Source: Mycobacterium sp. 1100029.7 (GTDB lineage: Bacteria > Actinomycetota > Actinomycetes > Mycobacteriales > Mycobacteriaceae). Taken from it: a stretch of DNA of 34,280 bases. The notes under the pieces are model-generated. The model saw only the letters and a list, made by a program, of their open reading frames with translations, had not been told where the DNA came from and did not search any database. A program made the translations under genes and the position numbers. The stretch is from the NCBI RefSeq assembly GCF_001665235.1, contig NZ_LZSC01000083.1, forward strand, positions 1 through 34,280, given 5' to 3'. Numbering within the stretch: the first letter of the stretch is position 1; each line of letters opens with the position of its first letter. This document shows, piece by piece, positions 1 to 6,094 of this stretch.

Positions 1-77
1 TGACCGGGGAGCGGCCTGACGTGGACGGCCCATAGGTGGCGGATCTTTGCTTTGCCGGAATGTGGACAATGTGGACA
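1..77. repeat. Left arm of perfect 77-bp inverted repeat
   Basis: Bases 1-77 are the exact reverse complement of 220-296; I compared all 77 positions and found no mismatch. Base 78 against base 219 is the first mismatch on the inner side. The outer end cannot be tested because the window starts there. The arm carries two TGTGGACA boxes (61-68 and 70-77). Confidence 0.95.
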
Positions 78-219
78 CTTTTTCGGCGCAAACCCTATGG
101 GTCGTATATATGTGAAGGTATCAATACTTAGCTTATCTATATAGACCTGGTAGAGACGTTTTAAGGGTGACATAATTATCGGAGGCTTAATGTGGACATT
201 TCCGCGCAAGATGTCCACA

Positions 220-296
220 TGTCCACATTGTCCACATTCCGGCAAAGCAAAGATCCGCCACCTATGGGCCGTCCACGTCAGGCCGCTCCCCGGTCA
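220..296. repeat. Right arm of perfect 77-bp inverted repeat
   Basis: This is the exact reverse complement of 1-77. It carries two TGTCCACA boxes (220-227 and 229-236). The second box reads TTGTCCACA (228-236), the DnaA-box consensus of high-GC actinobacteria. Its outer end runs directly into the GTGAGTCA palindrome at 295-319. Confidence 0.95.
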
Positions 297-319
297 CGTG
301 AGTCACTTTGACTCACGTG
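295..319. promoter_or_regulatory. Palindromic operator-like site, copy 1
   Basis: CACGTGAGTCA (295-305) and TGACTCACGTG (309-319) are perfect 11-bp arms around a 3-nt centre. A half-site GTGAGTCA recurs at 339-346 and overlaps the start codon of the first small gene. The same palindrome core recurs at 1927-1945 and, degenerate, at 4117-4132. This pattern fits a binding site for a dimeric regulator; the regulator is unknown. Confidence 0.6.
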
Positions 320-338
320 GAAAAGGCGGTGCCGCAAC

Positions 339-539
339 GTGAGTCAGCATTGCGTCATTTGCGCCCATCCCGGCGTCACTTACCAGCATTCACAGTTCTG
401 CCGGGAGACTCACGCGCGCATCGCCAGGACGATGTTCCGGCACCCGCGCTGTCGCACATGCAAGAAGCCTTGTGTTGCAGGGCAAGTCAACGCTGACGGC
501 ATACCGCAACACCGCAGCTGTACGAAACGTCAACCGTGA
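339..539 (+). CDS. Small Cys-rich putative zinc-binding phage protein
   Basis: This encodes a 66-residue basic protein. Cysteines are arranged as C5-x2-C8, C21, C37-x2-C40, C45 and C60, with nearby histidines, which suggests one or two zinc-binding knuckles. Small proteins of this kind are common in mycobacteriophage and satellite genomes, but I cannot name a family or function. The GTG start lies inside a GTGAGTCA half-site just downstream of the palindrome at 295-319, so expression may be controlled there. Its stop overlaps the start of the WhiB-like gene (GTGA, 536-539), so the two are probably translated together. A 62-aa frame from 308 overlaps it and lacks this coupling. Confidence 0.6.
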   Translation: MSQHCVICAHPGVTYQHSQFCRETHARIARTMFRHPRCRTCKKPCVAGQVNADGIPQHRSCTKRQP

Positions 540-1150
540 CAGCACAACAAAAGATTCACTTAGCATCCCAACCGGCGTCGATGCTGGATCTGGTCACCGG
601 CATGCCGCCGATGCCGAATGCCTTGTGCCGAGCTGATCGGTCGCCGGACATGTGGAAGTTGTTTGATCGGGCAGCAGAGAGCATTGTCGCGGCGCGCGAA
701 GCGCAGAAGATCTGCCGGACCTGCGATCACTTGATTGAATGCCAGCTGTGGCTACGCAACACGCCAAGGGCCGAGCGTCCGGCTGGTGTCGTCGGTGGAC
801 TCATTGTCGGTCAGGTGCCGGACTGCGCTCCGACGCCCGTCCGTCAAGCTCCGACCCGTCCGAAGTCCACGCCCCAACCTGCACTGCGCAAGCGCAGCAA
901 GCCGAACGGCAAGCGCAAGGCGTCCAGAGCTGAGCTTGAGCTACGCCGGTCAGCCGTTGCCGACAAAGCCACCGCAATGGCTCGCAGTACCGGCTCAGAG
1001 AGCCCAGGGCAGACGAACAGTGCCCCGCCCAGTACCGAGCAGCGTCGCCGCATCTCGAAGGCCCAGCGAGCCCGCCAGCTCGCCGACGCAGACGCCAAAC
1101 GCGCCGCTCGGAAGGCAGCGAGGGAAGCCAGACAAGGGGTGACGGTATGA
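536..1150 (+). CDS. WhiB-like (Wbl) iron-sulfur protein, phage type, with basic C-terminal tail
   Basis: Residues 31-89 hold the Wbl signature: C31, then C60-x2-C63-x5-C69, followed by G84-V-V-G-G88. The last is the usual G[VI]WGG turn with Val in place of Trp. Wbl proteins are actinobacterial [4Fe-4S] proteins that act on transcription, usually through the primary sigma factor. Phage-encoded members such as that of TM4 are known to interfere with host WhiB2 and superinfection. After about residue 105 the protein becomes a long Arg/Lys/Ala-rich low-complexity tail, absent from short Wbl proteins, that could bind nucleic acid. It overlaps its neighbours by 4 nt on both sides (GTGA upstream, ATGA downstream), so it sits in a three-gene operon. 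The fold call is firm; its target is unknown. Confidence 0.8.
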   Translation: MTAQQKIHLASQPASMLDLVTGMPPMPNALCRADRSPDMWKLFDRAAESIVAAREAQKICRTCDHLIECQLWLRNTPRAERPAGVVGGLIVGQVPDCAPTPVRQAPTRPKSTPQPALRKRSKPNGKRKASRAELELRRSAVADKATAMARSTGSESPGQTNSAPPSTEQRRRISKAQRARQLADADAKRAARKAAREARQGVTV

Positions 1151-1449
1151 CCGGATGGACACACCAGTGGTCGCAGCTGAAAGCCAAATTCAAAACCCAC
1201 TGCCGAATGATCAATGCACCCTGCCACCTCTGCGTCCTGCGCGGAGATGCCGAGCATGCGGCGATCGACTACGACGCACCCGCCAACACCGCGCGAGCTT
1301 TCGACGCCGATCACTACCACCCCCGCAGCACGCACCCGCAATTGGCCTATGAGTGGAGCAACTTGCGAGCAAGTCACGTGCGGTGCAACCGGCAGCGCCG
1401 AGATGAGCCGGTGCCTGAGCCGCAAGTATGGGTAAAGCCGGATTGGTAA
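1147..1449 (+). CDS. Small HNH endonuclease, phage type
   Basis: This encodes a 100-residue protein with an HNH/zinc-finger nuclease layout. C26-x2-C29 forms the first knuckle, D55-H56 the catalytic beta-strand pair, N72-L73 the central Asn, and H77-x2-C80-N81 the second knuckle and metal ligand. Stand-alone HNH proteins of this size are frequent near the packaging genes of actinobacteriophages, where some assist terminase cleavage. The ATG start overlaps the stop of the WhiB-like gene (1147-1150), so it ends a translationally coupled trio. A role in packaging rather than homing is inferred from the nearby small-terminase-like and protease genes. Confidence 0.75.
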   Translation: MTGWTHQWSQLKAKFKTHCRMINAPCHLCVLRGDAEHAAIDYDAPANTARAFDADHYHPRSTHPQLAYEWSNLRASHVRCNRQRRDEPVPEPQVWVKPDW

Positions 1450-1926
1450 AGCCTTGTGAGAGAAGGTAATTCAGACACCTAGCGCGAAGCCGAAAGACGT
1501 TGCGCCACAGGCTCAATCGACACCCCTTAGCCATCGGACCATCCGGCGTAGACCAGTTCTCTACGCCGACCAGTTCCCTACGCCGACCAGTTCCCTTTTC
1601 CGGCTATCAGTTGCCGTTGCGAGCGGCGCGCATGCTCATTCAACATGCATTATCGAATCCATCTGTCGTGCAACGTCATTCAGCAACCTTCCGTTCCCGA
1701 CATGCCCATCAAGATAGTTTGCTGGAAGACCATGGGCCGTCACAATTTCCGGCTCCGAGCTATCCGCCAGCAAACAATTGGCCAAACTAGTTAGATATGC
1801 CCGATAACGCTCTGACCTGCGCTTTTTGGCGGCTGACCATCCCCAGCCTGTCAGGCAGGCCAGATTTTCGAGCACGGCTGTTGGGGTAGCCAGCAAACAA
1901 GCACCGGCACCGCCAAACGGCGACAG
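1450..1926. other. Gene-poor gap with a 17-bp tandem repeat
   Basis: I see no convincing plus-strand gene here. The stretch contains two exact tandem copies of CTACGCCGACCAGTTCC (1561-1577 and 1578-1594), preceded by a degenerate third copy around 1546-1560. The only frame of note is a minus-strand one listed separately (1636-1935). Confidence 0.5.
1561..1594. repeat. 17-bp tandem repeat, two exact copies
   Basis: CTACGCCGACCAGTTCC occurs at 1561-1577 and again at 1578-1594. A partial, diverged copy lies immediately upstream. Its function is unknown; iteron-like or slippage origins are both possible. Confidence 0.85.
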
Positions 1927-1935
1927 GTGAGTCAT
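1636..1935 (-). CDS. Doubtful hypothetical protein, divergent from the operator at 1927-1945
   Basis: This 99-residue minus-strand frame opens with ATG at 1935, inside the palindrome 1927-1945. Residues 35-95 have a plausible soluble-protein composition with alternating helical segments and a basic patch (AKKRRSERYR). I recognise no family and see no clear ribosome-binding site. It would be divergent from the small-terminase-like gene and share its operator. It may equally be a chance open frame in a non-coding gap. Confidence 0.25.
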   Translation of the reverse strand: MTHLSPFGGAGACLLATPTAVLENLACLTGWGWSAAKKRRSERYRAYLTSLANCLLADSSEPEIVTAHGLPANYLDGHVGNGRLLNDVARQMDSIMHVE

Positions 1936-1945
1936 TGTGACTCAC
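1927..1945. promoter_or_regulatory. Palindromic operator-like site, copy 2
   Basis: GTGAGTCA (1927-1934) and TGACTCAC (1938-1945) are perfect 8-bp arms around a 3-nt centre. Arm core and spacer length match copy 1 at 295-319. It lies about 70 nt upstream of the likely start at 2017. Confidence 0.6.
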
Positions 1946-2004
1946 TTGAAGTTTGCTGTATCAGGCTCGAAATAGATTGCCCTGCAACGGCTTTGCGGGC
2001 CGGG

Positions 2005-2010
2005 TATTAT
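2005..2010 (+). promoter_or_regulatory. Candidate -10 hexamer for a leaderless transcript
   Basis: TATTAT fits the mycobacterial TANNNT -10 pattern and ends 6 nt before the GTG at 2017. That spacing would place transcription initiation at or next to the start codon, as in leaderless mycobacterial mRNAs. No Shine-Dalgarno sequence is evident upstream of 2017. Confidence 0.4.
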
Positions 2011-2016
2011 AGAGCA

Positions 2017-2535
2017 GTGAGTGAGTGCGTGGCCCCTGGGGAATGCGGGTCGAGGATGTACGGCAAGCGTTGCCGTGGCTCGGCGTGCAAGGCCGCTCAG
2101 GCTGAGCGGATGGCGCGCTATCGCAGCACTCGCAAGACTCCGATGCCGCCAGCTACCGAGCTGACGAACGTGGTGCAGATCCGTGCCGCACAACGGAAGC
2201 GGAGCCCATCACCGAAAAACGCTGCCGCAGAGACTGTTTCGACAGAGGCGGTAGCCGGTTCGAATGAGCAGCCGGTTGTCGGTCCGAATGAGCAAGCCGT
2301 GATTGAGCAGTGTGCGCAGTCGGGGATGACGGAGCAGCGCCCCGCGACGGTGATGCAGGCTCGCACGATGGCTCGCATTCTGGACGACGCAGCTCGAATG
2401 CATGATCACCCGAAAGCTAGCGATCAGCTGCACAAGTTGCTCACGTCGCTGGACCCGCCCCGCAAGCGCAAGACGAGCGGCCGACTGTCCAGCGTGAAGG
2501 CTATGTCTGGCACTGGAATTCGGAGGGCACAGTGA
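2017..2535 (+). CDS. Probable phage small-terminase-type protein
   Basis: The N-terminal part has a compact Cys-containing basic motif (E-C-G-S-R-M-Y-G-K-R-C-R-G-S-A-C followed by K-AAQAERMARYR). This resembles the GTR.Y..GC.C..C..A..AY.R motif seen in many actinophage small terminase or DNA-binding proteins. The middle is low complexity, and the C-terminal 60 residues are a predicted helical segment plus a basic tail. I chose GTG 2017 because it begins at the conserved motif and follows a -10-like TATTAT. The frame is open back to a GTG at 1927, but that start lies within the operator palindrome. The stop overlaps the next start (GTGA, 2532-2535). The terminase assignment is an inference from motif and position, and the large subunit is not in the window. 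Confidence 0.5.
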   Translation: MSECVAPGECGSRMYGKRCRGSACKAAQAERMARYRSTRKTPMPPATELTNVVQIRAAQRKRSPSPKNAAAETVSTEAVAGSNEQPVVGPNEQAVIEQCAQSGMTEQRPATVMQARTMARILDDAARMHDHPKASDQLHKLLTSLDPPRKRKTSGRLSSVKAMSGTGIRRAQ

Positions 2536-3104
2536 ACGACGAAGACGACGTGTTGCAGCGCTGGGCCGCCGCGCGCATTGAGCGTTGCGAGTGGGCGGCC
2601 GAGATTCCGGCGACGTGTGCTTTGGTGGAAGCGGTTGCCGCAGAGGCGGATCGGTACGAGCTTGGCTCCGACCAGCGACGTGAATTGCGGCAAGCACTCG
2701 AAGACATTATTGACACCCGGCTGCGCCACGGTGATCAGAACCCGTTGGTTAACAAGGAGTTCGGGATTTGGGACCGGGAGTGGTGGTTTGAGAAGTCAGA
2801 ACGTGACAAAGCTTACGAGACGTGGCATTCGTTGGCACTGCATGCGCCTGATTGTGCGACGGTGCGCAATTATCCGACGCCTGAAGGGTTCTGGGCCGTA
2901 TTGGAATTGGATGACGTGCACATGTGCGGTGACTCCGAAAGTCTTACGGCGCGGTTACTTTTGGCGTTGCACACTGGTGATGATGATGCCTACCAGGTGT
3001 TCTGTGATGACCTTAGCGACTGTCCGGACTGTTGGTGCGGGATAGCCAAACGAGCGCTGAACCTACTCTCTGACCTCCGCCAACTTGAGACGCAGGAGAC
3101 TTAA
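2532..3104 (+). CDS. Phage/satellite protein of unknown function with C-terminal SLTARL domain
   Basis: This encodes a 190-residue acidic protein. The first 100 residues are helical and unrecognised, with an acidic, Trp-rich stretch near the middle (DREWWFEKSE). From about residue 130 it has a small domain with the pattern ESLTARLxLAL, acidic residues and CPDCW. The next gene consists almost entirely of the same domain. The paired cysteines could bind metal. It is translationally coupled to the gene upstream through a GTGA overlap and lies 2 nt from the gene downstream, so it belongs to the packaging-type operon ending at the prohead protease. No function can be assigned. Confidence 0.65.
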   Translation: MNDEDDVLQRWAAARIERCEWAAEIPATCALVEAVAAEADRYELGSDQRRELRQALEDIIDTRLRHGDQNPLVNKEFGIWDREWWFEKSERDKAYETWHSLALHAPDCATVRNYPTPEGFWAVLELDDVHMCGDSESLTARLLLALHTGDDDAYQVFCDDLSDCPDCWCGIAKRALNLLSDLRQLETQET

Positions 3105-3106
3105 CC

Positions 3107-3331
3107 ATGACGCACCGATGCATAGGGAACCCCGAATCGCTCACTGCACGTTTGCAATTGGCGCTTCAGGATCGGGACGAGCATGCACGCCAGCGAGTCC
3201 GCGATGAAATTGGGGGTTGCGCGACCTGCTGGGAGGCCGTGTGCGTGTGGAGTCTCAGCCTCCTCGCCGGGTCCGTCGGCATTAGCAGTAGTTCCCACGC
3301 GGGATCGGAAAGGGTAAGCGTGACATCATGA
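3107..3331 (+). CDS. Small protein, stand-alone copy of the SLTARL/CxxCW domain
   Basis: This encodes 74 residues. Its core (N-P-ESLTARLQLALQDRDEHAR, then C-x2-CW) aligns with the C-terminal domain of the preceding gene, including the LTARL block and the CxxCW motif. This points to an internal domain duplication or a split. The tail is Ser-rich and probably disordered. The start lies 2 nt after the previous stop, and the end overlaps the protease start (ATGA, 3328-3331), so translation of the three genes is coupled. Function unknown. Confidence 0.6.
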   Translation: MTHRCIGNPESLTARLQLALQDRDEHARQRVRDEIGGCATCWEAVCVWSLSLLAGSVGISSSSHAGSERVSVTS

Positions 3332-4119
3332 CTGATACGGAGGTCCGGACTACCCCAGTGGAATGCCGAGTCGTCGGCGGTGGTAAGTCGATGACGGTCG
3401 CGGGGTATGGGGTCGTGTTCGGTTTGGATTCAAGTCCTTTACCGGTCACGGCCAGCGCTGGCGATACCGTCCCGCATGGAGTTGAAACTTTCATCGAACA
3501 GGTTGCGCCCACGTTCTTAAACGCTGAGCGAGACGCGGGTTGGCCTGGCGCTGGTGGTGGTGTCATTTCCTGTTACAACCACAGTTACGACTTGCTTCTG
3601 GGCTCGGTCCGTGCGGGGACGCTTCGTCTTGAAATCGACTACCGTGGACTGCATTACAAGGTTGACTTGCCCAGCCATCGCAGTGATGTCTACGAGCTTG
3701 TCTCACGTGGTGATGTTTCCGGGTCGAGTTTCGCATTCAAGACTTTAGAAGATGAATGGAGTTACGCCGACGGAAAGGTGACGCGAACCTTGGTATCTGG
3801 CAAGCTGTACGAGCTTGGGCCGGTGACAGTTCCCGCTTACCCCGACGCCACTGCAGCGATCAGGTCGTTGTCTCGATATGCCAACGCTCCGATTGGAGAT
3901 GTTGAGCGCTGCGCGAATTCCGGTGAGCTGCGCAGGTTCTTCACACGTTCGGACCGCCCGCCCGTCGAATACAACGGCGCTAGTGGCAGATTGGCGCTGA
4001 TTCGCACGATGGAGATGCAGCGCACCGGTACGCAGGCCCGCGTGGAGCTGGAAGCGCTACGGCCGCGAAGTGGACCGGATGCGCTTGCTCAACTTGATCG
4101 AATGAAGACAGCGACCTGA
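3328..4119 (+). CDS. HK97-family prohead protease
   Basis: The 263-residue product matches the S78/HK97 gp4 prohead protease family, which cleaves the capsid delta domain or scaffold during head maturation. The expected serine-protease landmarks are in order: N84-H85-S within a CYNH strand, the V-S-G-S-S-F-A-F block at 130-137 carrying the nucleophile, and the E-L-x-P-V-T-V-P-A-Y-P-D-A segment near 162-174. Beyond about residue 180 is a charged C-terminal extension. It is last in a coupled operon and should be followed by a major capsid gene, but none is present in the next kilobases. This suggests a defective prophage or a satellite that modifies a helper's heads. Confidence 0.88.
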   Translation: MTDTEVRTTPVECRVVGGGKSMTVAGYGVVFGLDSSPLPVTASAGDTVPHGVETFIEQVAPTFLNAERDAGWPGAGGGVISCYNHSYDLLLGSVRAGTLRLEIDYRGLHYKVDLPSHRSDVYELVSRGDVSGSSFAFKTLEDEWSYADGKVTRTLVSGKLYELGPVTVPAYPDATAAIRSLSRYANAPIGDVERCANSGELRRFFTRSDRPPVEYNGASGRLALIRTMEMQRTGTQARVELEALRPRSGPDALAQLDRMKTAT

Positions 4120-4132
4120 GTCAAATGACTTA
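4117..4132. promoter_or_regulatory. Degenerate operator-like palindrome, copy 3
   Basis: TGAGTCA (4117-4123) and TGACTTA (4126-4132) pair at six of seven positions with a 2-nt centre. It lies between the protease stop and the next gene and resembles the sites at 295-319 and 1927-1945, but it is weaker and has a shorter spacer. Confidence 0.35.
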
Positions 4133-4164
4133 TCTGGCAACATGATTCACTACTGGGAGTATAA

Positions 4165-4431
4165 ATGGCAACCAAGCGCGATGGGCCGACACAGGTCAGA
4201 TTCATTCGCTCGATCAAAGGCATGGCCTACAACCTGCCGAGCGTTGAGCGCGGCGACGTGGTCACCGTGCCAAGTCAATCCGAAGCTGAAAGGCTATTTG
4301 ATGCTGGTCATGCGCAACCAGTCTCGGCGGACTGGGAGGCCCCCTCGAAGCCAGAAGAGCTATGGGGCAACAAAGAAGACTGGTCTGACGAGTACGACAC
4401 GCGCCGATGGACCCCTCAGCTGCGCAAATAG
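4165..4431 (+). CDS. Small phage-type virion-associated protein
   Basis: This encodes 88 residues with a well-placed GGGAG ribosome-binding site about 5 nt upstream of ATG. The first 55 residues (VRFIRSIKGMAYNLPSVERG, then V-P-S-Q-S-E-A-E-R-L-F-D-A-G-H-A-Q-P-V) follow a pattern common in small phage proteins encoded beside capsid genes. In that pattern a short beta-domain is followed by a helix ending in an E-A-x-x-L-x-x-x-G-x-A motif. The C-terminus is acidic and Trp-rich. It follows the prohead protease where a capsid gene would be expected. The family and its role in the virion are uncertain. Confidence 0.6.
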   Translation: MATKRDGPTQVRFIRSIKGMAYNLPSVERGDVVTVPSQSEAERLFDAGHAQPVSADWEAPSKPEELWGNKEDWSDEYDTRRWTPQLRK

Positions 4432-4758
4432 GCCACCCCGCCGCGCCAATGCGTCAAACGGTGTCCAGCGCGATTTTTGCTGCATCTGGTGCGCCAGCGG
4501 ATGCCCATCGCCAGCCATGACCGGTCCCTCGTTCCTCGCGAGCTGGTGGAGCGCGGCGGTGCGGCGGGGTTCAAACATCAACGCATACAGTAGGATTCAG
4601 ATGTCCGGATCTCGCTCCCGGTTAAGAAGCCAGCCGGTCGATGCGGTTCGGCATGCGGCACCGGCGACCGGTTTTCCCACAGCGGGTACTGACCGTAGTG
4701 GTTTCCTCCCGGTCCCGGTGCCGCTTCATGTAGGCGGCTGGCCTTCCCGCTCGGGTAG
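4432..4758. other. Intergenic gap between phage-like module and T7SS cassette
   Basis: I find no gene with a convincing start or recognisable product on either strand in these 327 bases. Open frames here read as Arg/Ser/Pro-rich noise. It separates the plus-strand phage-like genes from the minus-strand cassette and may contain terminators for both, but I cannot point to a clear hairpin. Confidence 0.4.
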
Positions 4759-4962
4759 TCACTTGGTGTTATCGGAGTTGCCTGCGCGTCTTGTAATGAT
4801 CGCGGTCGTACCGACAATAAGCACGAACACGAGAGCCGCGACGGCCGCCACGACGAGATGAATCGTTTGGTGGACTGTCGCGTAGGTGAATGCTTCTCCG
4901 CCCGCCAGGCCCGCGAACGCGCAGGCGGCGAAGGCAATGGTTCTGGCTCGTTTCGATGACAT
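4759..4962 (-). CDS. Small two-TM membrane protein, partner of the T7SS substrate
   Basis: This encodes 67 residues: a short basic N-terminus (MSSKRAR), a hydrophobic helix at about 8-25, a short polar loop (TYATVHQT), a second strongly hydrophobic helix at about 34-57, then a basic tail. The topology predicts a hairpin in the inner membrane with both ends cytoplasmic. It starts 2 nt after the stop of the WXG-like secretion substrate, so the two are co-expressed. The position fits an immunity or accessory protein for the product upstream, but no family is recognised and this role is inference only. Confidence 0.6.
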   Translation of the reverse strand: MSSKRARTIAFAACAFAGLAGGEAFTYATVHQTIHLVVAAVAALVFVLIVGTTAIITRRAGNSDNTK

Positions 4963-4964
4963 TG

Positions 4965-6092
4965 CTACTTGCCCCCAAACGCATTAGCGCCCCAGATTGC
5001 AGCGAGGTAACCGGAGATACCAGTGATCGCACCGGCGGCGCATCCTCCGGGAACCGTAGCAAGTTCTGAGGGTGGAAACAGTGCGGACGGAAGAGCGGCG
5101 GCGACACCGCCGGTGGTACACCCGGCGAGCCCGGCACCCAGGAGGCCGCCAGCGGTGACGTTGTGCTGAGCGTTTTGCATGTCGCGTATGACCTGCCCTT
5201 GGCTGTTGACCTGGTTGACCAGGTCGGGGTAGCTCGGCATCGGTGCTGCGCCAATGGGAGTGGGCGCGGGCGCTGGCCGCACACCTGGAATGTTGGGCGG
5301 CGGCGGGGCCGGTGGCAGATTCTGCGGTGTAAGTAGGCCCCCGGTCGGGTCTACCGGACGCGGCGGTTCTGGCGGTGCGGAGGCAGCGACCTGCGGCGGC
5401 ACCGGAAACGGCCCGATCTGCGGCGTGGGTTGCGCTCCCGGCGTGGGATTCGACGGGTCGCCCGGTCCCGTCGTGTTATCGACCAGTCGGATGTGTGGTC
5501 CATTCGGGTTAGGGCCGTTGACGATCTGGTCATCCGGACTCCCCGAATGCGGCCCGCTAAGTGGTGCACCGCCCAGTGCCCCTGAGAAGTTCATCGCTCC
5601 GACATCACCGGCAGCGCTAGTGAGTTGGCCTGATGTTTCGGTCTCCACTGCCAGCAGCTGAGCGGCGCGCTGGTTGATATCACCGGCGAAGGCTTGCGCC
5701 TGCGCCTGGCGCGCGGCCTGCTCGGCGGCCGATCGACTGGTGCGGGTATCAGTGACCGACAGGTCCTCACCCACCCGAAAGCCTGCGTTCTCGGCGTCCT
5801 CGACGGCATATAAGGCTCGTCGCTGGGCAGCGCTGATGTTGCCGGCCCCGGTGCGCGCCACCTGCGCGGCACTTCGCAGCAGATCGGCTTTGGTACTGAC
5901 TGTGGCCAGGTCGCCACCGGCTCGGGCCCGAAGTCCCTCGCCGCCTTCGCCTTCCCACCCCATTGTGGTCGCCTGGTTGCGGACCTGGGTGAAAGTGTCT
6001 TCCCAGCGGTCGGCCGTGGTCGTCCAGTAAGTGGCGGCATTAATCAGGTGGTCGGTTTGCCAGGCCTGCAGCTGCGACAGTGTCGGTGCCAT
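4965..6092 (-). CDS. WXG100-like, Pro-rich type VII secretion substrate
   Basis: This encodes 375 residues. The N-terminal 1-150 is helical and ESX-like, with a turn motif W46-E-G48 and Y95-x3-D99, which matches the YxxxD/E export signal of type VII substrates. Residues 175-290 are a Pro/Gly-rich linker. The last 60 residues form a hydrophobic Gly/Ala-rich domain with two cysteines (C324, C351), which could insert into a membrane. This three-part build resembles exported ESX effectors. I chose ATG 6092 because it lies 2 nt after the EspC-like gene and opens the ESX-like domain; the frame is open further upstream but overlaps that gene. The cassette has no secretion machinery of its own, so a chromosomal ESX system would be needed. 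Toxin or envelope roles are both possible. Confidence 0.7.
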   Translation of the reverse strand: MAPTLSQLQAWQTDHLINAATYWTTTADRWEDTFTQVRNQATTMGWEGEGGEGLRARAGGDLATVSTKADLLRSAAQVARTGAGNISAAQRRALYAVEDAENAGFRVGEDLSVTDTRTSRSAAEQAARQAQAQAFAGDINQRAAQLLAVETETSGQLTSAAGDVGAMNFSGALGGAPLSGPHSGSPDDQIVNGPNPNGPHIRLVDNTTGPGDPSNPTPGAQPTPQIGPFPVPPQVAASAPPEPPRPVDPTGGLLTPQNLPPAPPPPNIPGVRPAPAPTPIGAAPMPSYPDLVNQVNSQGQVIRDMQNAQHNVTAGGLLGAGLAGCTTGGVAAALPSALFPPSELATVPGGCAAGAITGISGYLAAIWGANAFGGK

Positions 6093-6094
6093 CG

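Larger units (their letters stand above)
1..296. other. Candidate replication origin or control region
   Basis: A 142-nt core (78-219), clearly AT-richer than its surroundings, lies between the 77-bp inverted arms. Six exact TGTGGACA/TGTCCACA 8-mers occur at 61, 70, 191, 212, 220 and 229. Two of them extend to the DnaA-box consensus TTGTCCACA (61-69 on the minus strand, 228-236 on the plus strand). Clustered DnaA-type boxes beside an AT-rich stretch are typical of plasmid and satellite origins. No rep gene is visible in the window. The calls of origin or regulator-binding array are inferences, and an assembly artefact at the contig end is also possible. Confidence 0.4.

Noticed and set aside
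1..4431. CRISPR array
   Set aside because: The repeated TGTGGACA boxes and the 17-bp tandem repeat lack regular spacers and cas genes.
4142..4861. Long plus-strand open frame of 239 codons
   Set aside because: It covers a better gene (4165-4431) in another frame and then reads Arg/Ser/Pro-rich noise antisense to the small membrane protein. No domain or ribosome-binding site supports it.
5254..5661. Gly-rich plus-strand frame resembling a PE_PGRS fragment
   Set aside because: It is the antisense of the Pro-rich linker of the WXG-like gene; Pro codons read as Gly on the other strand.
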